Shown here: piece by piece, positions 26,201-39,400 of the stretch
Position numbering within the stretch: the stretch's first letter is position 1
Layout: each line of letters starts with the position of its first letter
Assembly: GCF_900496995.4 (NCBI RefSeq)
Contig: NC_044009.1
Span: 43,051,505 to 43,115,504, forward strand
Origin: Aquila chrysaetos chrysaetos
Lineage: Eukaryota; Chordata; Aves; Accipitriformes; Accipitridae
DNA length: 64,000 bases
Direction: 5' to 3'
Program-made: the position numbers and the translations under genes
The notes under the pieces: model-generated
Told to the model about the DNA's origin: nothing
The model's input: only the letters and a program-made list of their open reading frames with translations
Database searches by the model: none

Positions 26201-27263
26201 TACTCAAATAATCCATAGTATTTGGACTAAGATTAGACTTTTCTTTACACATTCAATATAGTTTTTGGTCTAGAGAAGTCAATATGGTCCTGCAAGCTGT
26301 CATCGCTACTGGTTTGCCCTTCAACAAAAAGTAAGAACAGCTGCATTTAGGTTCATACTATTTAAAAAAAAATAATGCCATTATTTAAGAAACAAACCAA
26401 CAAAATTAAAAATAATCAGAAAACCTATCGCAATTTTACAGACTGGGTATCAGTACTGAAATGCATTTGCCTAGCAAATTGCTCTGAGAATATTCAAACA
26501 TTTGATGTATTAATTTTCACAGTAGAACTGGCACATGCTAAATGAGAATGGGATTTCTAGACAGTTGTTTTGGTCACCAGTGTGAAATTCCACTTTGTGC
26601 ACATAGGAAGGTTTAAGCAAACCCCAAGAATTAGCCCCTTTACCACAAACTAGTATGACTTCTGAGAAGCCTCCAAGCTGCAGAATCCAGTTGTGGAGAC
26701 AACTGCCAACCACTGGTCTATCCCATTCAATTATTTCTTCCCCCCATAAATTGTAAGAATTGACAAAACAAACAAAAAAATTCCCACACCTGTTTAGGCC
26801 TGCGTTATGAGCAGTAATGACAACTGATTTTTACATGGCTTTTGACTAAACCACTGAGGTATATTTCCAGTTTGAGGATGCTTTGCTACCAGTCACGCAG
26901 AAGACATAACATAAAACACAACCTTCAGTTCTATTACAGAAGAGTTCTCATTTCAAATCTTGACCAAGTTGCCAGGTAGTCTAACACAGTTGCCATAGTG
27001 GATCTTGTTACTGCGTCAGAAAAATCAAAGGTTGCAATTCAGGAAAATACTGGCACTTATTGAGATGACAAGGTAAATATTCCTCCTCTCAAACTGCTTT
27101 TGTCAGTACCTCCCCGACTACTGTCTGCACCGATACTTGCCAGGAGAGATGAGGTTCAGCAGAAGACAGCTGCCTGCAGAGACAAAAAACTCAACGCTCC
27201 ACAATAAGGAGTGCAACATGATGGTACATCATTCTGGAACATCTTCTTGCCCCGTGCTTAACT
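23200..27263 (-). other. LMLN: Long 3' UTR of LMLN
   Basis: About 4 kb of uniformly AT-rich DNA without exons separates the LMLN stop codon (27264-27266) from minus-strand poly(A) signals near 23200. No repeat or competing gene is seen in it, so I read it as one long 3' UTR. An earlier poly(A) site inside the stretch cannot be excluded. Confidence 0.5.
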
Positions 27264-27777
27264 CTATGCGCAGAGAAATAATCCTGTTAGCAGGGGAATT
27301 AAGTTAGCCATCAATAGCCAAAGGGTTACAACCAGGCTAGATGAGCAGGAGCATAAGTCTAAAATAAAAAACAAAACACCATAAAGCTTATAAATTTTGT
27401 ATTTAAAGAGAAGCTAAAATAACAAATAGAACACTAAAAAAACACCAAAGAGCAAAAACATATTTGCAGTAGTCTGCACTGATTTATTCTAGCTTTCAAG
27501 GCTAGGAATTCAAACCAACCAAGTAACATGATTATTCGTTTTATAAATAAATAATTTTCTGCATTACTTCACTAATAGCAATTAGGAGAACAAATGAGAA
27601 AAATTTATCAGTATTGCAAGAAAAGAACAGGAAGTTCCCTATGACATGACTGGGGAGAAGCAGCATTTCAAAACCAAAGACTCTTAAAAGACTGTTTTAT
27701 GTCTACTTTTGATCTGTATGGCTGTAAGTCATATAAAAACCCAAGCCACAAAACACCAAGCTGGAGAGGAAAGGGGG

Positions 27778-27810
<33 letters not shown>

Positions 27811-30422
27811 GAGGGCAGGGGGACACAACACCAAACCCAATACATGAGTCAGGGAGTTTGTCCATATGGTATGGTAGGTAATCACACAGCCAGGAGGCTT
27901 AAGAAAACCACAAACAAATATAAACTTGCACAGACAAAAAACTTTTTAAATACACACACACACACACGTGTGTGCGTGTGTGAGAAACATCAAGCATGAA
28001 TTCAAATAGATGCTAGAAGATGCGAATCTCCTAGGTTACAGCCTTCTTGTGCTAAAATCTAACTTACAGGAGTCATTCCACCAACAATTGAAAGGTTGCC
28101 ATCTCAGAGACAAAACTATTTGAAATGGTACAAGTAAACCCAACTGCACCACTTTGAAAAAGAATCAAGCGTGTAAGTAAACAAAACAGGTTTATTTTTT
28201 CCTTGAAAACTGCAGTAGAGACAGCACATCCAACAATTAAAGAATTAGTTAAAGGCTTAAAAACAAGCCACTAGTGCAAAATAATGTAAAGACTGTTCTC
28301 TTTCATCAATTGGCTGTTTAAAAAGCCACCTGTTCTTGACAAAACATTAACTGGTAGTCAGTAAATTAGGCTTTTTTCCCTCCCTCAAAAAGCAAACTGA
28401 CACCTATCTTTCATGTTCTGGATTACAGCATTAGCATTGTCAATGGGAATTTATACAAGCGAGAACTCACTTTCCACCAAGGTGATAATTTTGGAGGTTA
28501 TAAAAATGATACAGCCTTCAAAACACAGACCAGGTTTTCTGGTAAGGTGCTAAGGCTAAAGCTAGATTTCTGGGACCATTACCAGAAGGAAACATGACAT
28601 GAACTAGTTATATTTCAGACACATTTCTCCTATGTTAGCCACTATCCTGATCCTGGAAACAAAAGCATGACTGCACAGCAAAAAGCAGGGCACCTTTGCC
28701 ACCTTCCTTTAACTCTTATGCCTAGGATCTTAGAATAGCCAGGCTATGGCTCTCCTTTCCAGTTCCCTAACAGTCAGAGCCAACACAAACCTTTAGAATT
28801 TTCAAAGGTTAATATTAAAGTTTCACTTCAGCAAATCATAAAGCAACTTACCAATTGGTGCAGCTCTTGTTAAGTTAGAAGCTGGAGGATCCCGCTCCGG
28901 GGGACAGGAGTCACAGAAGTCCAAACAGGCTGGGCAAATCAGATTCCCAACATGCATCCAACCATTCATCTGAATGCTCACAGTTAATACCTGACCTGAG
29001 CGGCTGCACAAGTATGCAGTGTCCTTGACCCAAACATGCAGCCCTTGTGGAGAACAAGAAACCTTAAAATAAAAGAATAAAAGTCAACTCTGTGTTACGA
29101 TTTATCAGAAACGTGTTTTGGGGGTTGGAGGCTCTTTCAATAAGTAAATACTATATTCAGTAAATGCCTGGTATTCAGCAAACACCAATAAACATCTGGT
29201 ATCATAAATTAACTGCAAGTATTTTAATGCACTCAGAGAAACTATTTGGTTCAAGAATGCTTTAAAGCACTGACTGTACTCTTTTTGTGCAATTATACAG
29301 ATCATCAACTGAGAACGAGTAAAATTCGGCTTCTGCTAATGACTACTTTTTTAGAGTTCTGCTGCTGTTGGAAGTGACTCCTTTAGTGAGATAGTCTTGA
29401 AGAGAAGGATAATGAAAAAATAAGTGACATGTGCATAGTGCTTTCCACCTTTGAAAAACCAGAGTGACTAATTAACATTAAGCTTCAACAACAGAAGATT
29501 CCAACATAAGTATTCCTACTTAGCTGTGGAGAAAGTGTTACAGGGATAAGACAGACGAAGTCCCTAGGAAGACTGGAAGTAACACACAAGGCATCCCAGT
29601 GGTCACACACTTAACTTGATGCGTGACCTAAACTACAGGCTTACGGTTGGAAGATATTTATTTTCAAAGCACGTCATATAATCTAGTGATTTAATTCAGA
29701 GAAGATCATACACAGTGTTGTCGTGGTTTAACCCCAGCCAGCAACTAAGCACCATGCAGCCTCTTGCTCACTTCCCCCCCACCCAGTGGGACAGGAGACA
29801 GAATTGGGGGGAAAAAAAGTAAAACTCATGGGTTGAGATAAAGACAGTTTAATAGGAAAGAAAGAAAATAAAAAGGAAAGAAAAGAAAAGGAAGAAAATA
29901 ATAATGATAATAATAATAAAATGACAATAATAGTAATAAAAGAATTGGAATATACAAAACAAGTGATCCACAATGCAATTGCTCACCACTCACCGACCGA
30001 TGCCCAGTTAGTTCCTGAGCAGCGATCCCTGTCCTGGCCAACTCCCCCCAGTGTATATACTGGGCATGACGTCACATGGTCTGGAATACCCCTTTGGCCA
30101 GTTTGGGTCAGCTGTCCTGGCTCTGTCCCCTCCCAACTTCTTGTGCCCCTCCAGCCTTCTTGCTGGCTGGGCATGAGAAGCTGAAAAATCCTTGACTTAG
30201 TCTAAACACTACTCAGCAACAACTGAAAACATCAGTGTGTTATCAACATTCTTCTCATACTGAACCCAAAACATAGCACTATACCAGCTACTAGAAAGAA
30301 AATTAACTCTATCCCAGCCGAAACCAGGAGAGTATCCACCTCTTATTCTATACCATTTACATCATGCTCAGGTCCCATACTTTCCAATACATCCTAATTA
30401 ATCACCATCACCTCTCCTGTCC

Positions 30423-30456
<34 letters not shown>

Positions 30457-33400
30457 GAGATATCATTCACTTAGTCTACAGGCCATCCCTATGAAATGTC
30501 CGTTGAGTTCATTTAGTCCATGACTTTGGGCTCCATCTGTCATACCAGTCTTTCTGGCAGGAGGGATGGTGCAAAGTCCACTCACTTGGCAGAGCAGGAT
30601 TGGGCTTCGGTAGGGTGTGGCGAGTGGGTAGACATTGGACACAGCAGGAGGATGGTGTGTAGTGTTGGACTGTTGCATGCTGGAGTCAGTTCTGGTTCCA
30701 TCACTACTGCACTTCACTCAATCACTTCATTTTATCAAAGTTTATTCTTCCTTAATCTAAGTGAGTCTTACTGTAATACCATCGCTACAGCATATAAAAA
30801 TTATAGTAATGATGACATACAGTGGCAGGGTTATATAGCAATTGACATCATACAATTTAATTTATTGGCTAGTCTCACCTAAAAATCAAATCCCGTTGAG
30901 GCATACATCGGACTTCCTCGTCCTTTCACATCACCCACCAAGTGCACCCAGGTCCTTGAGCAAAAGCAATCCCACAAATGGGTCTGCCTTTGCCTGAGGC
31001 AGGAGTAACACAGACTGTCTTCTCTAACATGTTTGGTTTGGGGTTTTTTTTTTTTTTTTTTTTTGTTTTTTTTTTTTTTTTTTTTATGTGCACTACAGGG
31101 ACTTTATCCCCTTCTCCAGTACGTAAAAGTTCTGATTGGGCAGGGCCAGCCCAATTGGCAGATCCTCTGGTGTTGACTAACCAGGGGGCTTTTGCTACAT
31201 GTATATCCCAATGTTTGAAGGTTCCACCACCCCTTGCTCTCAATGTAGTCTTTAACTGCCCATTGTATTGTTTGATTTTGCCGGAGGCTGGTGCACGATA
31301 GGGGATGTGATATGCCATGCTCTTTGGCCCAGGTGTCCCTGAGGCTGTTTCGGAAATGAGTCCTGTTGTCCGACTCAATTTTTTCTGGGGTACCTTGTCA
31401 CCATAAGACTTGCTTTTCAAGGCCCAGGATGGTGTTCCAGGCGGTGGCATGGGGCACAGGATGTTTTTTCAGCCATCCGGTTGCTTCCACCATTGTAAGC
31501 ACATGGCACTTGCATTGGTGGGTTTGTGGGAATGTGATACAGTTAATCTGCCAGGCCCCCCCATATTTATATTTCAGCCATTGCCCTCCATACCACAGGG
31601 GCTTTAACCACTTGGCTTGCTTAATCACAGCACACGTTTCACATTCATGGATAACTTGTGCAATAGTATCCATGGTCAAGTCCACCCCTCCATCACAAGC
31701 CCATCTATATGTTGCATCTCTTCCCTAATGGCCTGAGGTGTCATGGGCCCACCAAGCCATAAATAGCTCACCCTTATGTTGCCAGTCCAGCTCCACCTGA
31801 GCCACTTCAGTCTTGGCAGCCTGATCCACCTGCTTGTTGTTTTGGTGCTCTTCAGTGACCTGACTCTTGGGTACGTGAGCATCTACGTGATGTACTTTTA
31901 CAGCCAGATTCTCTAGCCAGGACACAATATCTTGCCACAGTGCGGCAGCCCAGCCGGATTTACCTCTGCGCTGCCAGTTGCTCTGCTTCCATTGCTGTAA
32001 CCACCCCTACAGGGCATTTGCCACCATCCATCACTGGCCACTTTTCTCATTCAGCAATGTCTAACACTAGCTGGATGGCTTTCACCTCTGCAAACTGACT
32101 CGATTCACCTTCTCCTTCAGCAGTTTCTGCAACTTGTCATATAGGACTCCATACAGCAGCCTTCCACCTCCGATGCTTTCCCACAATATGACAAGACCCC
32201 ATCAATAAACAGGGCATACTGTCTCTCATTTTCTGGCAGTTTATTATACAGTGGGGCCTCTTCAGCATGCACCACCTCCTACTCTGGCAACATTCCAAAA
32301 TCTTTGCCTTCTGGCCAGGCCGTGACCACTTCCAAAATTCCTGGGTGACTGGGATTTCCTATGAGAGCTCTTTGTGCGATTAGTGCAACCCACTTACTCC
32401 ACGAGACATCAGTTGCGTGATGTGTAGAGGGAATCTTTCCTTTGAACATCCAGCCCAGTGCCAGCAGTCGGGGTGCTAAGAGGAGCTGTGTTTCAGTACC
32501 AACCACTTCTGAGGCAGCTCAAACTCCTTCATATGCTACCAATATCTCTTTTTCAGTTGGAGCATAGTGAGCCTCAGATCCTCAATATCCCCTACTCCAA
32601 AACCCTAGGGGTCAGCCTCAGGTCTCCCCAGGTGCTTTCTGCCAGAGACTCCAGGTAGGGCCATTTTCCCCAGCTGTGGTATAGAGCAGATTTTTAACAC
32701 CTCGTCCTGCCCAGACTGGCCAAAGGGCTACTGCATGAACAATCCCCCATTTAATTTGTTCAAAGGTTTGTTGTTGCTCAGGACCCCATTTAAAATCATT
32801 CTTCTTCCAAGTCACTTGATAGGAATGGCTTACAACCAGACTGTAATGTGAAATATGCATTCCCCAAAAACCCACAACACCTTAGAAAGCTTGTGTTTCC
32901 TTCTTACTAGTCAGTGGAGACATAGCTGTTATTTTGTTAATCACATCCATCGGGATCTGACAATATCCATCTTGCCATTTTATTCCTAAAAACTGGATCT
33001 CCTGTGCAGGTCCCTTGACCTTACTTTGTTTTATGGCAAAACCAGCTTTCAGAAGGATTTGGATTATTTTCTTCCCTTTCCCAAAAACTTCTTCTGCTGT
33101 GTTGCCCCATACAATGATGTCATCAATGTATTGCAGGTGTTGCAGAGCTTCACCCTTTTCCAGTGCAGTCTGGATTAGTCCATGCAAATGGCAGGGCTGT
33201 TTCCACCCCTGGGGCAGTCAATTCCAGGTGTACTGGATGCCCCTCCAAGTAAAAGCAAACTGTGGCCAGCACTCTGCTGCCAGAGGGATTGAGAAAAACG
33301 CATTAGTAATATCAATTGTGGCATACCACTTGGCTGCCTTTGACTTCCAGTTCATATTGAAGTTCTAGTATGTCTGGCATGGCAGCACTTCATTCAGGCC

Positions 33401-36400
33401 ACAATAGTCAACTGTTAGTCTCCACTCTCCGTCAGACTTTCACACTGGCCATATGGGACTATTAAAGAGGGTGTGAGTTTTACTGATCACTCCTTGGCTC
33501 TCCAGTCAATGAATCAGCTTATAGATGGGAATCAGGGAGTCTCGGTTCGTGCGATATTGACGCCAGTGCACCATTGTGGTAGCAATTGGCACTTGTTCTT
33601 CAACCCTCAGCAACTCCACAATCAAAGGGTCTTGAGAGAGACCAGGCAGGGCAGACAGCTGTTTAATTTCCTCCGTCTCCAAGGCACCTATACCAAAAGC
33701 CCACCAGTACCCCTCTGGGTCCTTAAAATATCCTCTCCTCAGGTAGTCTATGCCAAGGATGCACAGAGCCTCTGGGCCAATCACAATGGGGTGTTTCTGC
33801 CACTCGTTCCCCTTTAGGCTTACACTTCAGCCTCCAAAACAGTTAACTGTTGGGATCCCTCCGTCACACCAGAAATACAGATGGGTTCTGCCCCTTTATA
33901 ACTTGATGGCATTAGAGTACACCGTGCACCGGTGCCTACTAGAGCCTTGTACTCCTGTGGGTCTAATGTGCCAGGCCATCGAATCCACACAATCTAATAA
34001 ACCCTGTTGTCCCTTTCCTCCCTCTGGCTGGAGGCAGAGCCCCTCTAATCCTGGTCAGAGTATTCGTCACTCACTTCTTGTAAAACTGACTTGGAAAACC
34101 CTTCAGGAGGATCAGAAGTAAGATCAGCCCTTCTACTCTGTCTGGAAACTGCAGCAGCACAGAATAATCCCCTTTTGTGGTTGTTTTTCCTCGCAACTCA
34201 TATACCCATGCATCTAGGGTCAAGGTAGATTTTCCGTCCCACTTCCTCAAGTCCTCTCCATGGTCACGCAGGTAAAACCACAGGGTATCCTATGGTGTGT
34301 ACCTTCTATATTCTCTCTCTTGAGAAGAGGAATGCTCACTCCTAATAGCTGAGATACTGGTCCACACTGGTGGGGAATATGACTTTTCAATCAGTTTGGT
34401 CAGTTTTTCAGACTTTTTGGACAGTTTTTCCACAGCTAAGCACAGGCTCATAGGGAGGAATAGAGATTTTCTTCATACTCCTGGAGTTGGTGAGCCATTT
34501 CATCCACCATTGGTGCCTGTTTGTCTTTCCAGATCAGTACTGGAAATGGGTTGGCATACGACAATGGTGTGCTCCATACAAACTTCTGCCACGTGTGTCG
34601 TGTGCATTGGACTTCATCTGGATCTCTGGGTAATTGCACGTTGTCTGGGTGATAAAAAAATCATCTCTAGCATGGCTAATTCCCTCAGGTACTGGATACC
34701 TCTCTCCACGGTGGTCAACTTGTCTGGTTGACATATAACGTCTTCCTTGAAGGGGTACCTTTCCTTCACTCTTGACAGGAGTTGCCTCCAGAGGCTGAGG
34801 GCTTGCGTCCCTTTTCTGATTGCCTTGCCAATGCCACCTTCCCTAGAAGGTGATCCCAGCTGCTTGGCTTCCCTACCCTCTAGTTCCAGGCTACTAGCCC
34901 CATTGTCCCAGCATCGGAGCAGCCAGGTAATAACGTGCTCACCTGGTTGACAGCTGAAATCTTTTCGCATATTCCGCAGCTCACTCAGGGATTGCGATCG
35001 GGTGATTACCTCTGGTTCTGCCTCTTCCTCCTATTCTCATGATGACCCTGGTTCATCTTCATCCCTTACTAAGCAAACTGATTTTTTAGTGTATTTCTTC
35101 TTCTGCATTTGGGCGACTGATACTGGCACAGGCTGGTTCTCTGGTTCAGCTGCAGTGCCTGTCGCAGTGGTTGCAGTAACCACCACGCCTGTCATTTTGT
35201 TGTCAGATCCAGAGACATTCTCTTCCCCTTGAGGGTACTGAATAGTGTTGAACAGGGCTCGGTAGACATGGGCCAGGCCCCAGCACATTGCAGTGATTTG
35301 TCTCTCTCTGGAATTGCCAGGGTGAGAGCATACTTTTCCCAAATACTTTACTAGTTTTTCCAGATCCTGCACTTGTTCAGGGTAAAGCTCCAAAACACTG
35401 GACGTGCCCACTGTCCTAGGTACTTGCCCATTCTATGCCACACACCCTGCCACTCATAATTATCCAGCCTCTGGGCAGATCTCTGGGTGATATTCTTAAA
35501 TAGTTGTTTAACCCTAAACAAGACCTGAACCCCATTCAGGAACACACCAGTTCCTAGCAATAGGACCATGCTGGTTTCAACATCCCAAGGATATGCAAAA
35601 CTTTCAAAATTCTCAAACACTATAGTAATTAGCCTGGAGGAGAAGGGGAAGGTAAAGAAAGGTGTCTTGCCCATAGATTGGCTCTCAGAGGAGAAAAGGT
35701 AAAGGGTGTAATTATTAATAGTTTCCGACAGATGGCTCCCGAAGTATAGAGGCAATGACAATGCTGAGTACAGATACCAGATTAGTCCCACAACCGATAA
35801 TTTTATCATACCATAAGCCAGTGTTACATAGTACAGCAAAGCAAAAACCTTAATCCACCTCCCATGGATGATAAGCAGCAGCACAGGGACTATATACAGC
35901 AAGCAAGGTGATATATAACACAACTCTAAGAACAAGCGCCACAACTCTAAGAGCCAATAAAGCAACATTGTGACCAGCAACTATTAAACTAATGTAATGA
36001 ATGCTTATAACAAATTTGTTTCAACACACTCTGGTCAGATCTGTCATTATCTCAACTCTTTGGGCCCCACATTGGATGCCAAAAAGGACACTACTTAGCA
36101 ACAACTGAAAACATCAGTGTGTTATCAACATTCTTCTCATACTAAATCCAAAACATAACACTATACCAGCTACCAGAAAGAAAATCAACTCTATCCCAGC
36201 CAAAACAAGGACAAGTGTACAGGTGCAAAGTTCTAACAGTCATAGCCTACATTTTATGCCTGACTTTTCCCTTTAGTGTTATTTTAAAAAAATAAAAATA
36301 AAACCCCAACACATACTTACTTGATAACATCCACTACCCCAGTCAGGGTAACTGAGTTTCCTCCTGCACTGTTCCATGACAAAAGCAGATTTCTGAATAA

Positions 36401-39400
36401 GACATACAGAGTTTGGTCCATATTTCTCTGCACCATAGTTTTTGGTAGGATCTAAGGTAGAAAGAATATACTGAATTGCAACTTACTAGCAGAACAGAAA
36501 GTCCACATCAACTTAATATGCTATAATTAGTCAATGTCTCCACATGCAATTCAAGGCTTACTTTTGGAATCTTTCAGACTGTTAATCATTATATTCAAGA
36601 CAGCATAATTCCCGAATTGATAAAGTGGGAAGAAACCCAAGATTAAAAAAAAAAAAAAACAAAAAAAAAAAACCAAAAACCAAGCACTTTCCATCAGAAC
36701 TATGTGGATACGTTTGCCCCCAGGGAGTGCTGGCTCTGCTGGCTTGAGGGCAGAGAGTGTTTCTTTGTTTGTTTTTGAGACAACCACACAGACAGGTAAT
36801 ATCCTACAGCATTCTAGAGCTCTGCAATATTGAACATTCATGCACTACCCTAGGAGACATGCCCATGTTCTGGTAATTTGCAAAGCTCCTTGCCTTGAAC
36901 AAAAAACCTATAAAGATGGAAAGTGGAATCATTTTTCAGAGACTCAAAAAACAACCAACCAACCCACCCCCACACTTTGTCTTATATTTGGATCATTTGG
37001 GGTCAATTTCTGTTCAGCTCTTATGCAGTTCTTGTATTAGATGTGTTTGCTTCCTACGTGTACAAGGTGGTTGTGCTGTGCTTCTCACTTCAGCCCAGCT
37101 TTTACACAGCTAGTAGTGTAAAACTAATTTCACATCCATTTAGTTTGGATGTATAGCAAGTCCATTCCAGATTAACAAAGGTAGTCTTTTAAATACCATA
37201 CTGAAGTCCTGAAAACTGACCTGGTTGGTTTTCAATTATTCTACAGTCCGAGCTGCGTTGAAATTCACCACTTAAATGCCAACTGAATTCTTGACTAAAG
37301 GGACAATAGTCAGCAATTTCTACTGAGCCACCGTAATAAGGCAATTCTTCTGCTGGTACTCCATTAAGATTGTCAAAATACTAAAAAACAAAACAGGTAG
37401 TGAAGCAGTTTGTGCAAAGACAAGCATACAACTGTTTTTTAAATAGAACCAATCACTACATCTGTAAGAACATCAAATATTACTACTCAGGAATGCTATT
37501 AACAGCAACTTGCAATACCCATGAACCAGATGAGCCAGAAGTATTTAAGAATATCTAAATAAAGCAGAGAGATTCACATTTGCATGTATCATTCTCCACC
37601 CCTTTCCCTGCCCCTCCTTCACAATCATAGCATGCTCTGGGATGAAACAGAACAAATTTCTTAGCGTGCAGTGACACAAGGCAGCAGACTGGGTGAAGAA
37701 ATACCTCAAACAAAACTTTCTGGGGGACTTCTGTTATACAGAAACATTTCCATCTTATATTTCGCTAGATGGCCAAGTGACATCCTTATTGTTTTATTAA
37801 GATCACAAGGCTTTTTTTCAGCTTCCAGACTCCTTACAATAAACTAAACAGATATTTTTCACAATACCTACTCGTCTCCTCATTCAGAAGAAAAAAATGA
37901 AACAAATATAATCACCTGGCTGCAAAGCACAAGAATGAAACAACTTAGTTATTTGGTAAAGTAAGATCCATTATACCTGATATTCCTGAGGTAACTGCTT
38001 TGGAAACTTCTGCAAGTTGCACACTGCTACTGCTCTTTGGTCCTGTCTGCAGGTTAACTGCAAAGGATTACTCCTCAAAGTGTCGCAGTATGGACTGATT
38101 AATTGCCTCCTCAAAGAAAAAAAAAAAAAAAAAAGAATAAAAATCACATTAGATCACTTTAACTGCTTTTCATAGTTTAACTAAGCAATCTGTCAAGACT
38201 GTCTGTTCCCACTCTCCCCCACACTCGGTCAATCACACAAAGAAGAACTGACTTCTTCTCTGGAGGCTAATTATTGTTATTTGTCTGGTTATGACCTTTC
38301 TAATTTAAAGAACATCAAGCCAGCAAACAAAGTTACAATGCACTCACCTATTTAGTTTTAATGACATTGCTTTGTAAACTTTAAAGAAAAAAACATACAA
38401 GCAAAACAGGCCCACTATGCAGCTGTGTCCTAGAAATTTATGAGCATTGTAACAAACAAACAAGGAAGGCTTTGTTTTGAAGATGCCTATCATCCCCTTC
38501 TGTTGCTTTAAGTACAATCCAGTAACGCAAAATGACACAGGCTGCATTTCCAATTAAAAGGGACAAAATAACAAAGCAAATGCTTTTAAATTAAGTCCCT
38601 CCCCTCTTCTCTAAAGCATAGCCCTCTTATAGTATAAATGCATTCTACAGCCTAAGATGTTTAGCTCTGTATTTATTGGGTGGGATGCTTCTCCTCCTAA
38701 TACATTTGGTGCACTCCTTCCTAGGTGCATTCTGAAGGTTCTTAGGACAGCACTCCTTGTTAATCTGTATCTACCTCTACATCTTTTTACTGAGTTGCAT
38801 TTGAAGGACAAATGTAAACAAGCAGCAGGGTTTCTTCTTTATGGTTTTTTTTTTAAACAGACTGTATTCTTACTTTTGTCTCTTTTGGTCGATCCAGAAT
38901 TTACAGCTCTTCATTACAAAGTCACAGCCTTTATTGCGTCCCCAATCTAATTTCTCTGCCATGCTGTAATTTGCTTTATACCAGCTGTAAAGGTATTTTG
39001 GAATGAGAATATAGTTACTTTGAAAATTAGTGTTCTGATTAATAAAAAAGCACTTCAAAGAACTTCATACTATGCCTTAAGGTCTTCAAATGAAGAAAAA
39101 GGGAAACTGCATCCCTTTCTGCCTATAACAAAATATATTACAATTTCACTATTTTTAAAGTCACAATGAACTAAAAGAAAATTTTATTGCTTATTTGTTC
39201 AACAGCAATGCATCGTGATCTGCTAAGGAACAATGCACACAGAAAGATGACATTTTAGACAACTTATGCTTTCTATCGGCAAGAAGAGCTGAAAAAATAA
39301 TCAATATGTACTGCATGCAATTGAGAGAATACCTATATTAAGAAAAAAGTAACCAGACACTACAAACAGTACTATGCATTGCAATGCATTTTTTTTTTAA

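Larger units (their letters stand above)
29719..36213 (-). mobile_element. ERVL-like endogenous retrovirus (provirus) in LMLN intron 15
   Basis: This is a 6495-bp provirus in the same orientation as LMLN, flanked by AGTGT duplications (29714-29718, 36214-36218). Reading on the - strand: truncated 5' LTR (36088-36213), primer-binding-like site (36064-36081), a hydrophobic frame, gag, protease/reverse transcriptase with YIDD, RNase H, integrase, a short tail and an intact-length 3' LTR (29719-30331). No env frame is visible, as is usual for ERVL-type elements. All genes are broken by stops and frameshifts. The two LTR copies differ at about 9 of 126 shared positions by eye, so the insertion is old. 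It cannot encode functional proteins as it stands. Confidence 0.95.

Noticed and set aside
29728-30041. Minus-strand frames of 71-81 codons rich in Leu/Phe/Ser
   Set aside because: They translate the low-complexity tract inside the 3' LTR and are not genes.
30332-30925. Envelope gene in the provirus
   Set aside because: Fewer than 600 bp separate integrase from the 3' LTR, with no long minus-strand frame or hydrophobic fusion/anchor pattern.
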